55,489 nt of DNA from an uncultured Erysipelotrichaceae bacterium (GTDB lineage Bacteria > Bacillota_I > Bacilli_A > RF39 > UBA660). Both the position numbers and the translations under genes were made by a program. The notes under the pieces were generated by a model that was not told the DNA's origin, ran no database searches, and saw nothing but the letters and a program-made list of their open reading frames with translations. The stretch is from assembly GCA_902780585.1 (NCBI GenBank), contig CACZGA010000019.1, forward strand, positions 1 through 55,489. The letters are read 5' to 3'. Of this stretch, positions 8,725-16,466 are shown piece by piece (within the stretch, counting starts at the first letter, position 1; the number at the start of each line of letters is the position of its first letter).

Positions 8725-9306
8725 TTAAAGAAGACTTTCTATCTTATTAAGCACATCTTTGCAACCTAGCTTAGTAACACTAGAAAATACTACTAAATCA
8801 TCCCCCACTACTAAATCCATTGTATCTAGTAATATTTTTAAATTCTTTTGTTTCTTTACCCCACTTATTTTATCGGCTTTTGTCGCAATAACAGTAACAG
8901 GTAAATTATAGTATTTTAAGAAGTTATACATAAGTAAATCATCCTCTGTAGGCTTATGACGAAAGTCTACCAATAGAAAAACTCTTTTTAAAGTATCTCT
9001 TTTTTCTAAATACTCTTCTATCATCATTCCAAACTTAGCTTGTGTCTTTTTATCAACAGCGGCATAACCATATCCTGGCACATCTATTAAGTAAAAAGCA
9101 TCATTGACACTATAAAAATTAAGAGTTTGTGTTTTACCTGGATTAGAAGAAGTATGAGCTAAATTCTTACGCCCTAAAATACAGTTTATAAAACTACTTT
9201 TTCCTACATTACTTCTACCTACAAGTAAAAACTCTGGTCTCCCATTATCAGGATATTGACTTCTTCTTGTTGCGATTATATCTAAATTTGCATCTTTAAT
9301 AATCAT
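8725..9306 (-). CDS. ysxC: Ribosome biogenesis GTPase YsxC/EngB
   Basis: Single-domain GTPase required for 50S subunit assembly. Motifs: G1 GRSNVGKSSFIN, G2/G3 region GKTQTLNFY and DVPGYGYAA, G4 TKADK, and G5-like VVFSSVTKLG. 193 residues matches the family. The start is an ATGA overlap with the stop of the upstream DHH phosphoesterase, so the two are coupled. With der about 3 kb away, the window carries two of the three essential assembly GTPases of Firmicutes. Confidence 0.95.
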   Translation of the reverse strand: MIIKDANLDIIATRRSQYPDNGRPEFLLVGRSNVGKSSFINCILGRKNLAHTSSNPGKTQTLNFYSVNDAFYLIDVPGYGYAAVDKKTQAKFGMMIEEYLEKRDTLKRVFLLVDFRHKPTEDDLLMYNFLKYYNLPVTVIATKADKISGVKKQKNLKILLDTMDLVVGDDLVVFSSVTKLGCKDVLNKIESLL

Positions 9307-10256
9307 ATTATCTCCCCTTTCTGTTGATAAAATGATAACTCTTTATCCAAATCTTCTATTAACAATAAAGCATCTTCTAAAGACTTAGCCTTAACTCCGG
9401 AAGCATATTTATGACCTCCACCATGATGCCTTTCAGCTACCCTATTTATTTCTGGTCCTCTAGAACGAATAGATACTCTATATTGGTTATTCTTTTTATC
9501 TTCAGTTATTGTTACCCATACTAATAACTCTTTTATATAATTGAAATTATTAATCATATTACCAGCTGAAGCACTATCAACACCAAATTCATTTATAACA
9601 GTGTCATCTATAATAATATAACCTAATTGATTCTCCGTAACTTTCATATTTAAAGCAATATATCCTTCTAATCTTACTTCACTCAATGGTCTATAATATA
9701 ACTTTTCATATGCTTTAGTTAAATCAAATGGATATTTTTCCATAAAATCTGCTACTAAACGAAAAGTATTAGATGTACAAGTATTGAATAAAAAACGATT
9801 AGAATCAGATGCTAAACCTAAATATAATAATTCTGAAATTTCACTATTACATTGTAATCCATTTTCTTCTATTATTCTCATTATTATTTCACAAGTAGAA
9901 GTAGCACTATCATCTATATATTCATACTGACAAAACTTTTCTACAAAAGGATGATGATCAATCTTAATTGTACAACTAAAGTCATCTACAACAGCTGAAT
10001 CAACCCTTTTTAAATCAGGAGTATCACAAACTATAAGCAAAGCATTATCTACCTTTTCATTTTTATCTAGCTTCCCAATAGAAAGGAATTTAGCACTACC
10101 TGTACCAATTGCTAAGACCTTTTTATCAGGATAATTAAGCTTAATAGTATCTCTTAAAGCTAACTGACTACATAAAGCATCGGGATCAACCCCAATATGT
10201 CTAGCAATTACAATTGTTTGATATTCCTTAATTTTATCTATTAAATCTTTATACAT
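9303..10256 (-). CDS. nrnA: DHH-family phosphoesterase, NrnA-like (nanoRNase/pAp phosphatase)
   Basis: Members of this DHH/DHHA1 family degrade short oligoribonucleotides, pAp or linear dinucleotides in the cytoplasm. Seen here: motif I (RHIGVDPDALCSQLAL), motif II Asp (IVCDTPDLKR), motif III (KIDHHPFVEKF), and the DHHA1 nucleotide-binding GGGHKYASG. 317 residues fits NrnA. Given cdaA in this window, an enzyme finishing c-di-AMP breakdown (pApA to AMP) is an attractive but unproven role. It lies between a diverged acetate kinase and engB. Confidence 0.85.
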   Translation of the reverse strand: MYKDLIDKIKEYQTIVIARHIGVDPDALCSQLALRDTIKLNYPDKKVLAIGTGSAKFLSIGKLDKNEKVDNALLIVCDTPDLKRVDSAVVDDFSCTIKIDHHPFVEKFCQYEYIDDSATSTCEIIMRIIEENGLQCNSEISELLYLGLASDSNRFLFNTCTSNTFRLVADFMEKYPFDLTKAYEKLYYRPLSEVRLEGYIALNMKVTENQLGYIIIDDTVINEFGVDSASAGNMINNFNYIKELLVWVTITEDKKNNQYRVSIRSRGPEINRVAERHHGGGHKYASGVKAKSLEDALLLIEDLDKELSFYQQKGEII

Positions 10257-10266
10257 TTTTCATTTC

Positions 10267-11448
10267 CTATCTATTTATTAATTTCATCGTCTCACGAGCA
10301 ATCATTAACTCATCATTAGCTGGGACAACATAAACATCAATACTCGAATCATCTGTACTAATCTTCAATACATCATTCTTTACTTGGTTCTTATCTAAAT
10401 CTATTTTTATACCAAGACAAGATAATTTCTCACATATATCTCTTCTAATTGACACATTTTCTTCTCCAACACTACCAGAAAAAGCAATAGCGTCAACACC
10501 ATCTAATAATACATAGTATTGTGCAATATAATCCACAATTCTTCTAACATATTTATTCTTAGTTAAAATAGCTCTTTCATTTCCTTCATTGCAAGCTTCC
10601 AATAACTCATCTAAATCACTACTATATTCACTTAGTCCTAATACTCCACTAACTTTATTTAAATCATCAAGAACCTCACCAGCATTTTTTCCCTCTCTTT
10701 CCATTATATAAGGAATAATGAAAGGGTCAACGTCGCCACTACGAGTCTCCATAATAATTCCCGTTAATGGTGAGAATCCCATTGAAACATCAACAGACTT
10801 CATATCTTTAATAGCACAAACACTACCACCATTTCCTAAATGACAACTAATAAGTTTAAATGATTCTTTTCCTAATAAATCTTTCATAGTCTCACTAACA
10901 AACTTATGACTAGTTCCATGAAATCCATATTTACGTACTCCATAATCTTTATACCAATAAAAAGGCACAGCGTACAAGAATTCTTCTTCTCTCATAGTTT
11001 GGTGATAAGCTGTATCAAATACTCCTACAGATAAAGTCTCAGGGAAAACCTTTTTAACAGCTCTCATACCAAGTATCTCTCCCGGATTATGCAAAGGAGC
11101 ATATAATTTTAATTCCTCTAAATCATTAATAACATCATCTGTAATAACAACACTATCACGATAACGATCTATTCCTTGTACAATTCTATGTCCTATACCA
11201 GTAATATCATAAGCCGATCTAATTATTTCTAATGATACTAATTTTTCTTGTAATAAATTAACCGCATCATCATGATTTAATAATTCTAACTCTTCTTGAA
11301 TTTTTTGATTGTTATATTGAATTCTACAGTAACTACCATCCAATCCTATTCTATCAAATATTCCTGTTGCAACTACATTTTCACTACTCATTTCAAATAA
11401 TGTAAAATCTAATGAATTATTACCTGAATTAATAGTCATAACAAACAT
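10267..11448 (-). CDS. Diverged acetate-kinase paralogue
   Basis: 393 residues from the ATG at 11448, which has a strong GGAGGGG site 6 bases upstream. It belongs to the acetate/propionate kinase (ASKHA) family. The Asn of INSGNNSLDF, Arg of GHRIVQG, Asp of FDTAYHQTM, His of GFHGTSHKF, Arg of METRSGDVDP and Glu of PANDELMI are present. It departs from the usual sequence at the N-terminal loop (GNNS rather than GSSS) and in METRSG rather than MGTRSG. It may be a second acetate kinase or use another short-chain acyl phosphate. It heads an operon with nrnA and engB, and no phosphotransacetylase is nearby. Confidence 0.85.
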   Translation of the reverse strand: MFVMTINSGNNSLDFTLFEMSSENVVATGIFDRIGLDGSYCRIQYNNQKIQEELELLNHDDAVNLLQEKLVSLEIIRSAYDITGIGHRIVQGIDRYRDSVVITDDVINDLEELKLYAPLHNPGEILGMRAVKKVFPETLSVGVFDTAYHQTMREEEFLYAVPFYWYKDYGVRKYGFHGTSHKFVSETMKDLLGKESFKLISCHLGNGGSVCAIKDMKSVDVSMGFSPLTGIIMETRSGDVDPFIIPYIMEREGKNAGEVLDDLNKVSGVLGLSEYSSDLDELLEACNEGNERAILTKNKYVRRIVDYIAQYYVLLDGVDAIAFSGSVGEENVSIRRDICEKLSCLGIKIDLDKNQVKNDVLKISTDDSSIDVYVVPANDELMIARETMKLINR

Positions 11449-11501
11449 AGTTACCCCTCCTTCAATAAATCTATCATATATATTATACACTAAGAATCCA
11501 A

Positions 11502-11526
11502 TAAAAAAAAGTTCTAATTAGAACCC
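11502..11526 (-). terminator. Terminator overlapping the prsW stop
   Basis: GTTCTAATTAGAAC palindrome containing the TAG stop codon of prsW, followed on the minus strand by TTTTTTTT. Confidence 0.75.
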
Positions 11527-12407
11527 TCTCTATTATAATCAAGATTAAAACCACAATTATTACAGAAATGTCCCCCTCGTACTGGACTTCCACAAATAGG
11601 ACAATAATTAACAGTTTTAGGAACAGTCTCATTATAAACAATCTGCCCCCTACCATTATTCGAAATAACTCCACTTTTAATTTTATTAGTAAGATTTTGT
11701 TGAACTTTTGAAACTTTATTAACTATTAAGAAACAATAAATTACCATACAAATATCAAACACAAAGAATAAAGATAAATAAAAATAATTTTCCTTCTCTA
11801 CAAAAGTAAATATTAAAGCATCAAAAACTGCATGAAAAAAAGTAGGAACAAATATACTTTTAAGCATATTTTTATTACACAATTCTTGATTATTATTCAT
11901 ACTAGCAACCTTAGCTTGAGCAAAATAATAACCCATCAACACTCCAAAGCAAGTATGTCCAGGAATAGATATAAGTGCCCTTGAAATTGGATTTTGATAC
12001 TGCAATACATATAAAATGTTTTCTATACAAGCAAATCCTAGAGAAGCAAAAACTGAATAAACAATAACATCAAAAACTTCATCGAACTCTTCATTATTAT
12101 AACCAAAAAACTTAGTTATTAACCATTTAAAGCCCTCTTCAACGAGTGCAACTGAAATAAAAGTACCAATAAAAATTACTATTAATCCACCTTTATCTGT
12201 GGAAAAAAAGTTTCCCAGCAAAAGTTCCACTTCTACAACAGGATAAGCACTTACAAATCCCAAAATAAATATTTTTGCCAATAAACCCATAGGTTCTTTA
12301 TGAGTATCTTTATTATAAATATAACCACACAATAAAATAATAGGCACTATTGCCGCTCCCACTAAAAATATCATCATAATATAAGCAATCAAAAGATATA
12401 AACTCAT
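11514..12407 (-). CDS. prsW: PrsW-family intramembrane metalloprotease with a C-terminal zinc ribbon
   Basis: 297 residues, about eight hydrophobic helices. The PrsW signature is clear: VEEGFKW (Glu-Glu), GHTCFGVLMGYY (His) and FFHAVFDALIF (His-x3-Asp), the residues that would hold a catalytic zinc in the membrane. In Bacillus subtilis PrsW performs site-1 cleavage of the anti-sigma factor RsiW. A substrate is not visible here. The last 35 residues form an extra CxxC...CxxC zinc ribbon (CPICGSPVRGGHFCNNCG) that the Bacillus protein lacks. Single-gene unit with its own terminator. Confidence 0.85.
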   Translation of the reverse strand: MSLYLLIAYIMMIFLVGAAIVPIILLCGYIYNKDTHKEPMGLLAKIFILGFVSAYPVVEVELLLGNFFSTDKGGLIVIFIGTFISVALVEEGFKWLITKFFGYNNEEFDEVFDVIVYSVFASLGFACIENILYVLQYQNPISRALISIPGHTCFGVLMGYYFAQAKVASMNNNQELCNKNMLKSIFVPTFFHAVFDALIFTFVEKENYFYLSLFFVFDICMVIYCFLIVNKVSKVQQNLTNKIKSGVISNNGRGQIVYNETVPKTVNYCPICGSPVRGGHFCNNCGFNLDYNREGSN

Positions 12408-12445
12408 AAAAACACTCCTATATCTAAATCAATTAAACAATAGCC

Positions 12446-12476
12446 CAAAAAAAAAGTCAAGACTATAAGTCTTGAA
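12446..12476 (-). terminator. Terminator overlapping the ackA stop
   Basis: TCAAGAC/GTCTTGA hairpin that includes the ackA TAG stop, followed on the minus strand by nine T. Confidence 0.8.
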
Positions 12477-13662
12477 CAATTTTATAAGTATCTTTAATAA
12501 TCATTAATTCTTCATTAGTAGGTACAACCCATACTGGAATACTAGAAGATTTATCACTAATTAATCCTTCTTGTTCATCTTTGTAACTAGCAATATTATC
12601 ATTAGCCTTTTTATCAATTTTTACACCAATAGGTGCTAAATGAGCAATAATATCTTCACGCTCTTCAATACCATTTTCTCCAATTCCAGCAGTAAATACT
12701 ATAGCATCTACTTTACCATCTAATTTGAAGTAATATTCAGCAATATATTTAACTACTCTATCATTATACATACGTAAAGCTAAAGAAGCTCTTTCATCTC
12801 CACCAGCTGCAGCTTGCTCAACATCACGGCTATCACTAAATCCAGATACACCTAAAAGACCACTCTTCTTATTCAAATCATCAGTAACATCCACAATAGT
12901 TTTTCCAGATTCTTTACAAATATACTCTAAAATAGAAGGATCTACAGAACCACTACGAGTTCCCATCATCAATCCATCAAGTGGAGTAAGACCCATAGTA
13001 GTATCTAAACATTTACCATCTTTAATTGCACTTATACTTGCCCCACCACCAATATGGCATACTATTAAATTAACATCATCTTTACCAAGTTTTTTCTTCA
13101 TAACAGAAGTAATATACTTATGACTAGTTCCATGGAATCCATATTTACGTACTCCATATTTTAAATACCATTCATAAGGAACTGGATAAAGATAATTTTC
13201 TTTAGGCATAGTTTGATGAAAAGCTGTATCATAAACTGCTACCATAGGAACATTTGGTAATGCTTCTTGCATAGATTTAATTCCTGCTAAATTACCAGGA
13301 TGATGTAATGAAGCAAACTTAGTCATATCAACAATATCTTGAATAACTTCATCAGTAATTAATACCGAATCTTTATATTTTTCTCCGCCATGAACAACTC
13401 TATGTCCTACACCTTTAATTTCATCAAGTGATTTTACTGCTTTATGATCAAGTAACTCATCTATTAAAACTTGTACAGCTTCACTATGATTTTTTAAATG
13501 TTTAGCACCTTTAATCTTCTCTCCATTAATTTTAGTAGTCCAGAAAGTATCTTCCAAACCAATCTTTTCAATATACCCACTAATAATAGTTTTCTCCTCA
13601 GGCATTTCAAATAATGAATACTTTAAAGAACTACTACCAGCATTTACACATAAAAACTTCAT
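12463..13662 (-). CDS. ackA: Acetate kinase
   Basis: Converts acetyl phosphate plus ADP to acetate plus ATP, the energy-yielding last step of mixed-acid fermentation. All family signatures are canonical: VNAGSSSLKYSLFEMP, GVGHRVVHGGEKY, DTAFHQTMP, KYGFHGTSHKY, MMGTRSGSVDP, FTAGIGENG and PTNEELMI. 399 residues is the normal length. The usual HLGNGAS loop reads HIGGGAS here. It is monocistronic or follows the 287-residue gene by a short gap. This is the conventional partner of the diverged paralogue 1 kb away. Confidence 0.96.
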   Translation of the reverse strand: MKFLCVNAGSSSLKYSLFEMPEEKTIISGYIEKIGLEDTFWTTKINGEKIKGAKHLKNHSEAVQVLIDELLDHKAVKSLDEIKGVGHRVVHGGEKYKDSVLITDEVIQDIVDMTKFASLHHPGNLAGIKSMQEALPNVPMVAVYDTAFHQTMPKENYLYPVPYEWYLKYGVRKYGFHGTSHKYITSVMKKKLGKDDVNLIVCHIGGGASISAIKDGKCLDTTMGLTPLDGLMMGTRSGSVDPSILEYICKESGKTIVDVTDDLNKKSGLLGVSGFSDSRDVEQAAAGGDERASLALRMYNDRVVKYIAEYYFKLDGKVDAIVFTAGIGENGIEEREDIIAHLAPIGVKIDKKANDNIASYKDEQEGLISDKSSSIPVWVVPTNEELMIIKDTYKIVQDL

Positions 13663-13686
13663 AAATACCTCTCTTTCTTATCACCA

Positions 13687-14541
13687 TTATATTATCAAAT
13701 GAATATCCATAATTGTATCGCAAGGTAAACAAAGGTATTTCTCATATATACCCATCGCATCAACCGCTTGCTTTAAAATACCCTTTGGAAATTTTTCCAT
13801 CTCCAATCTACACTTTCCAGTGGATAATAATTTTTTTTCAATAAGTGGACAAATGGTCTGTTTAAACACCAATATTTGTTCTTCAGTAACAGTTTCAATA
13901 GGCCCCTGAAAAAGACTAGTAACAGTAGTCATAATATTATTTAATCCATCATCACCTAAATTAGGCTTCACAAAATCCCCAAATTTATTAGCCCACCAAT
14001 CAGCCGCAACTTCAGCCACTTCATGATAATTAACAACATGATTAATAAAATAATTGTTGTATAACCCAACAACAGTCTCTAACAAGGCTTGTCCTTCAGG
14101 CAAAAAGACAATAGCCTCAAGCCTACCTTGCAATCCGGCCATATCAACCCTTGCTTTAAAAGGAGCCATTTTATCTCTTAAATCCCAAATATTAATATCA
14201 AAAGTTTTAAAGTATTTTTCCAAAACTGAATTACCCAATTGTATTCCAGCAATAATATCTACCAAATAAGTTTTTTCTTTTTCAAATTTATTATGACCAT
14301 TATAATATTCAATGATAGCATTTGCCACTTCTAAACCTCTTTCAGTCTTACCCCATTCTTTATAATAATACTCAATATCTTCTATAATGTTCTGACCTAC
14401 CCACCCAGATTTGTAATTAAAAAAATTAAAAAGCGTACCATCAACATCAATTTGTTCTTTAAAATGAGGATACAATAAACCTATTATTAAATAATTATCA
14501 GCATAATAGTTATTACTAATATCCAATAATTCTTTTGTCAC
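13687..14541 (-). CDS. Conserved-looking cytoplasmic protein, unknown
   Basis: About 284 residues, soluble, mostly helical, rich in Tyr, Asn and Ile. No signal peptide or membrane helix. Recognisable features are only a Tyr/Asn-rich start (ISNNYYADNYLIIG), the segment NYHEVAEVAADWWANKFGDF and two Cys near the end (CLPC). I do not recognise a family. The start is uncertain: the ribosome site AAAGGAG is followed by GTG (14550, too close), TTG (14547) and GTG (14541, about 10 bases); I prefer 14541. It ends 25 bases before ackA. Confidence 0.6.
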   Translation of the reverse strand: MTKELLDISNNYYADNYLIIGLLYPHFKEQIDVDGTLFNFFNYKSGWVGQNIIEDIEYYYKEWGKTERGLEVANAIIEYYNGHNKFEKEKTYLVDIIAGIQLGNSVLEKYFKTFDINIWDLRDKMAPFKARVDMAGLQGRLEAIVFLPEGQALLETVVGLYNNYFINHVVNYHEVAEVAADWWANKFGDFVKPNLGDDGLNNIMTTVTSLFQGPIETVTEEQILVFKQTICPLIEKKLLSTGKCRLEMEKFPKGILKQAVDAMGIYEKYLCLPCDTIMDIHLII

Positions 14542-14613
14542 AACCAACACACTCCTTTAATTAATACTGCATATTATAACATAATAATCTAAAAAAAACA
14601 ATGATAACTAGTC

Positions 14614-14649
14614 ATAAAAAAAAGAACAATAATATATTGTCCTTTTTTT
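14614..14649 (-). terminator. Terminator after thiI
   Basis: AAAGAACAAT/ATTGTCCTTT hairpin (one G-U pair) with T-runs on both flanks, located between the thiI remnant and the 287-residue gene. Confidence 0.75.
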
Positions 14650-14663
14650 CATTTTGTTTCAAT

Positions 14664-15784
14664 CTATAATAAATCACTAAATAATTCTTCCTTATCACTA
14701 GTAATTTCCATATCTATAACAGACTCTACTGCATTATCTATTAAACTATCATAATCAAACTTCTCTTCTTCTGAAATTGCCACCTCAAGTTTAGGATTAA
14801 TAACTGGATGTCTTGGTACAAATACTGTACAGCAATCTTCATAAGGACTAAAGGTCTAATTACTGGAACAGAAGTAACCTGATTAATAACACTCATACTA
14901 GTTAATGTTTGTGAAGCAACTTGTCCAATACTTTCCCCATTAACAATAACAAGGCCATTATATTTAACAATAAGTTTTTCCATAATTCGATACATCATAC
15001 GCCTCATAATTGTAATAACATAGTCCTCTCTACAATTTTTATATATTTCTTCTTGAATAGGCGTAAAATTAACAATATGAAGTACAATAGAAGGACAATA
15101 TTTAGCTAATTTTTTAGACAACTTTATAACTTTATTTCTAGCCTCTATACTAGTATGAGGCATAGCCTCAAAATAAACAGCTTCTAACTTCATGCCTCTT
15201 TTTAAAGCCATATAACCTGCTACTGGTGAATCAATTCCTCCAGAAAGCATTAATAATCCTTTAGGTTGTGTCCCAACAGGATATCCTCCACTACCAGCAT
15301 AAGAATGATAATAAATAAAAGTCTCTTTTTCTCTAATCTCCACCTTAATCCATAACTCAGGATTATGAACATCTACTTTAATATTAGGAATATTTTTTAA
15401 CAGTAATCCACCTAACACTCTATTATAATCCTGACTATGTATAGGAAAAGTCTTATCACTTCTCTTAGTCTCTATTTTAAAAGTAGAAAACTTCTCTTTA
15501 CTAATACAATCTAATAAAGTACTTTGAATAACACTATCATCACTCTCTACAATATAAGCAATATGATAAGAATGAATCCCAAAAGTACTATCAACAATAC
15601 TCTTTATATCCTCTAAATCATCTTCTAAAAACTCTATATACATCCTAGCTCTATCTTTATTAATTTTAACTTCATAACCCCTTAACTTACCCATAATATT
15701 ATTATACAAAGTATTTATAAAAAAATTACGATTAGCTTTTTTAGTAGATAATTCTCCATATTTAATTAAAATAACACGTCTCAT
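14664..15784 (-). pseudogene. thiI: tRNA 4-thiouridine synthase ThiI, broken by an internal deletion
   Basis: ThiI adenylates U8 of tRNA for thiolation. The ferredoxin-like/THUMP N-terminus and the PP-loop (LMLSGGIDSPVAGYMALKRG) are intact, and the frame reads well to SVPVIRPL near 14850. There the frame shifts: the typical C-terminal sequence resumes in another frame as PYEDCCTVFVPRHPV and runs to a TAG at 14664. The block expected between RPL and PYEDCC (roughly 23 residues in homologues) is missing, which suggests a deletion of about 67 bases. Read naively, the frame ends at 14741 with a nonsense tail. The start chosen (15784) has GGAGG 5 bases upstream. A genome-assembly error remains possible. 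Confidence 0.85.
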
Positions 15785-15833
15785 ATATTCCTCCACCACC
15801 TATATTTTACCATAAAAAAACAAGTCATAAGAC

Positions 15834-16466
15834 TTATTTTTTATTAACATCTTTACGTGTACGATAAAAAGTATTAGAAACAACGTTACATACGTCATTA
15901 GGAACATGTTGCATTGTAAAGAAGGATCTACCATATTTTTTATAATAACCATATAAGAAAGAACCTTCTTCACGATATTCAGAAAAGAGAAAACTACCAT
16001 CTTCTTTTTGGCAATTATATAAAATTGCTTCATCATATTCTTCCCCCTCAGGTTTAGTCAAACTCCAATCTGATACTTCATATACGGTTACATTCTTAAA
16101 ATTCGTAGCTCTTTGATGCATAATTAAATAATTATCACATTTTAATGTTACATATCTTTCAGAAGAACCAACAGTTTCAACTTTAGACTCATCTAAATCA
16201 CAAGAATTCTCTGAGAATGGGCTCTTAATATTATCAACTATATGATGATCTAATATTTCTTCTAGATAAACTAAACTAGAATTTCTATACTCATCCAAAT
16301 TAGAATAAACAGCTTTATTTAATGACACTGCTTGTGACTTCATTTTATTAATTTTTTTATCATTAGCGCCACCTAAAATAGAATACATATAAAAAGCAGC
16401 AATTCCTAATAATAAAACAATAACAGTTAAAACTTCAAATTTACCAAATCCATAATTATTTTTCAT
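15834..16466 (-). CDS. Type IV prepilin-like membrane protein
   Basis: 210 residues from the ATG at 16466, opening MKNNYGFGKFEVLTV. The N-terminus fits a class III signal: a short basic leader ending in Gly, then Phe at +1 and Glu at +5 (G / FGKFE), then a hydrophobic helix (VLTVIVLLLGIAAFYMY). The rest is an extracellular domain with five or so Cys (SCDLDES, LKCDNY, YNCQKED, DVCNVV). No prepilin peptidase or pilus ATPase gene is in the window. It overlaps the ezrA end by 11 bases. It may instead be a simple single-pass protein; the motif is suggestive, not proof. Confidence 0.6.
   Translation of the reverse strand: MKNNYGFGKFEVLTVIVLLLGIAAFYMYSILGGANDKKINKMKSQAVSLNKAVYSNLDEYRNSSLVYLEEILDHHIVDNIKSPFSENSCDLDESKVETVGSSERYVTLKCDNYLIMHQRATNFKNVTVYEVSDWSLTKPEGEEYDEAILYNCQKEDGSFLFSEYREEGSFLYGYYKKYGRSFFTMQHVPNDVCNVVSNTFYRTRKDVNKK

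Noticed and set aside
14741-14860. Alternative C-terminus of ThiI (nonsense tail ending at 14741)
   Set aside because: The tail has no resemblance to ThiI, whereas the neighbouring frame carries the family's C-terminal motif, so the tail is a frameshift product.
15800-16036. Open frame of 78 codons on the minus strand
   Set aside because: It lies within the prepilin-like gene in another frame; the composition is random-looking and it lacks its own ribosome site.
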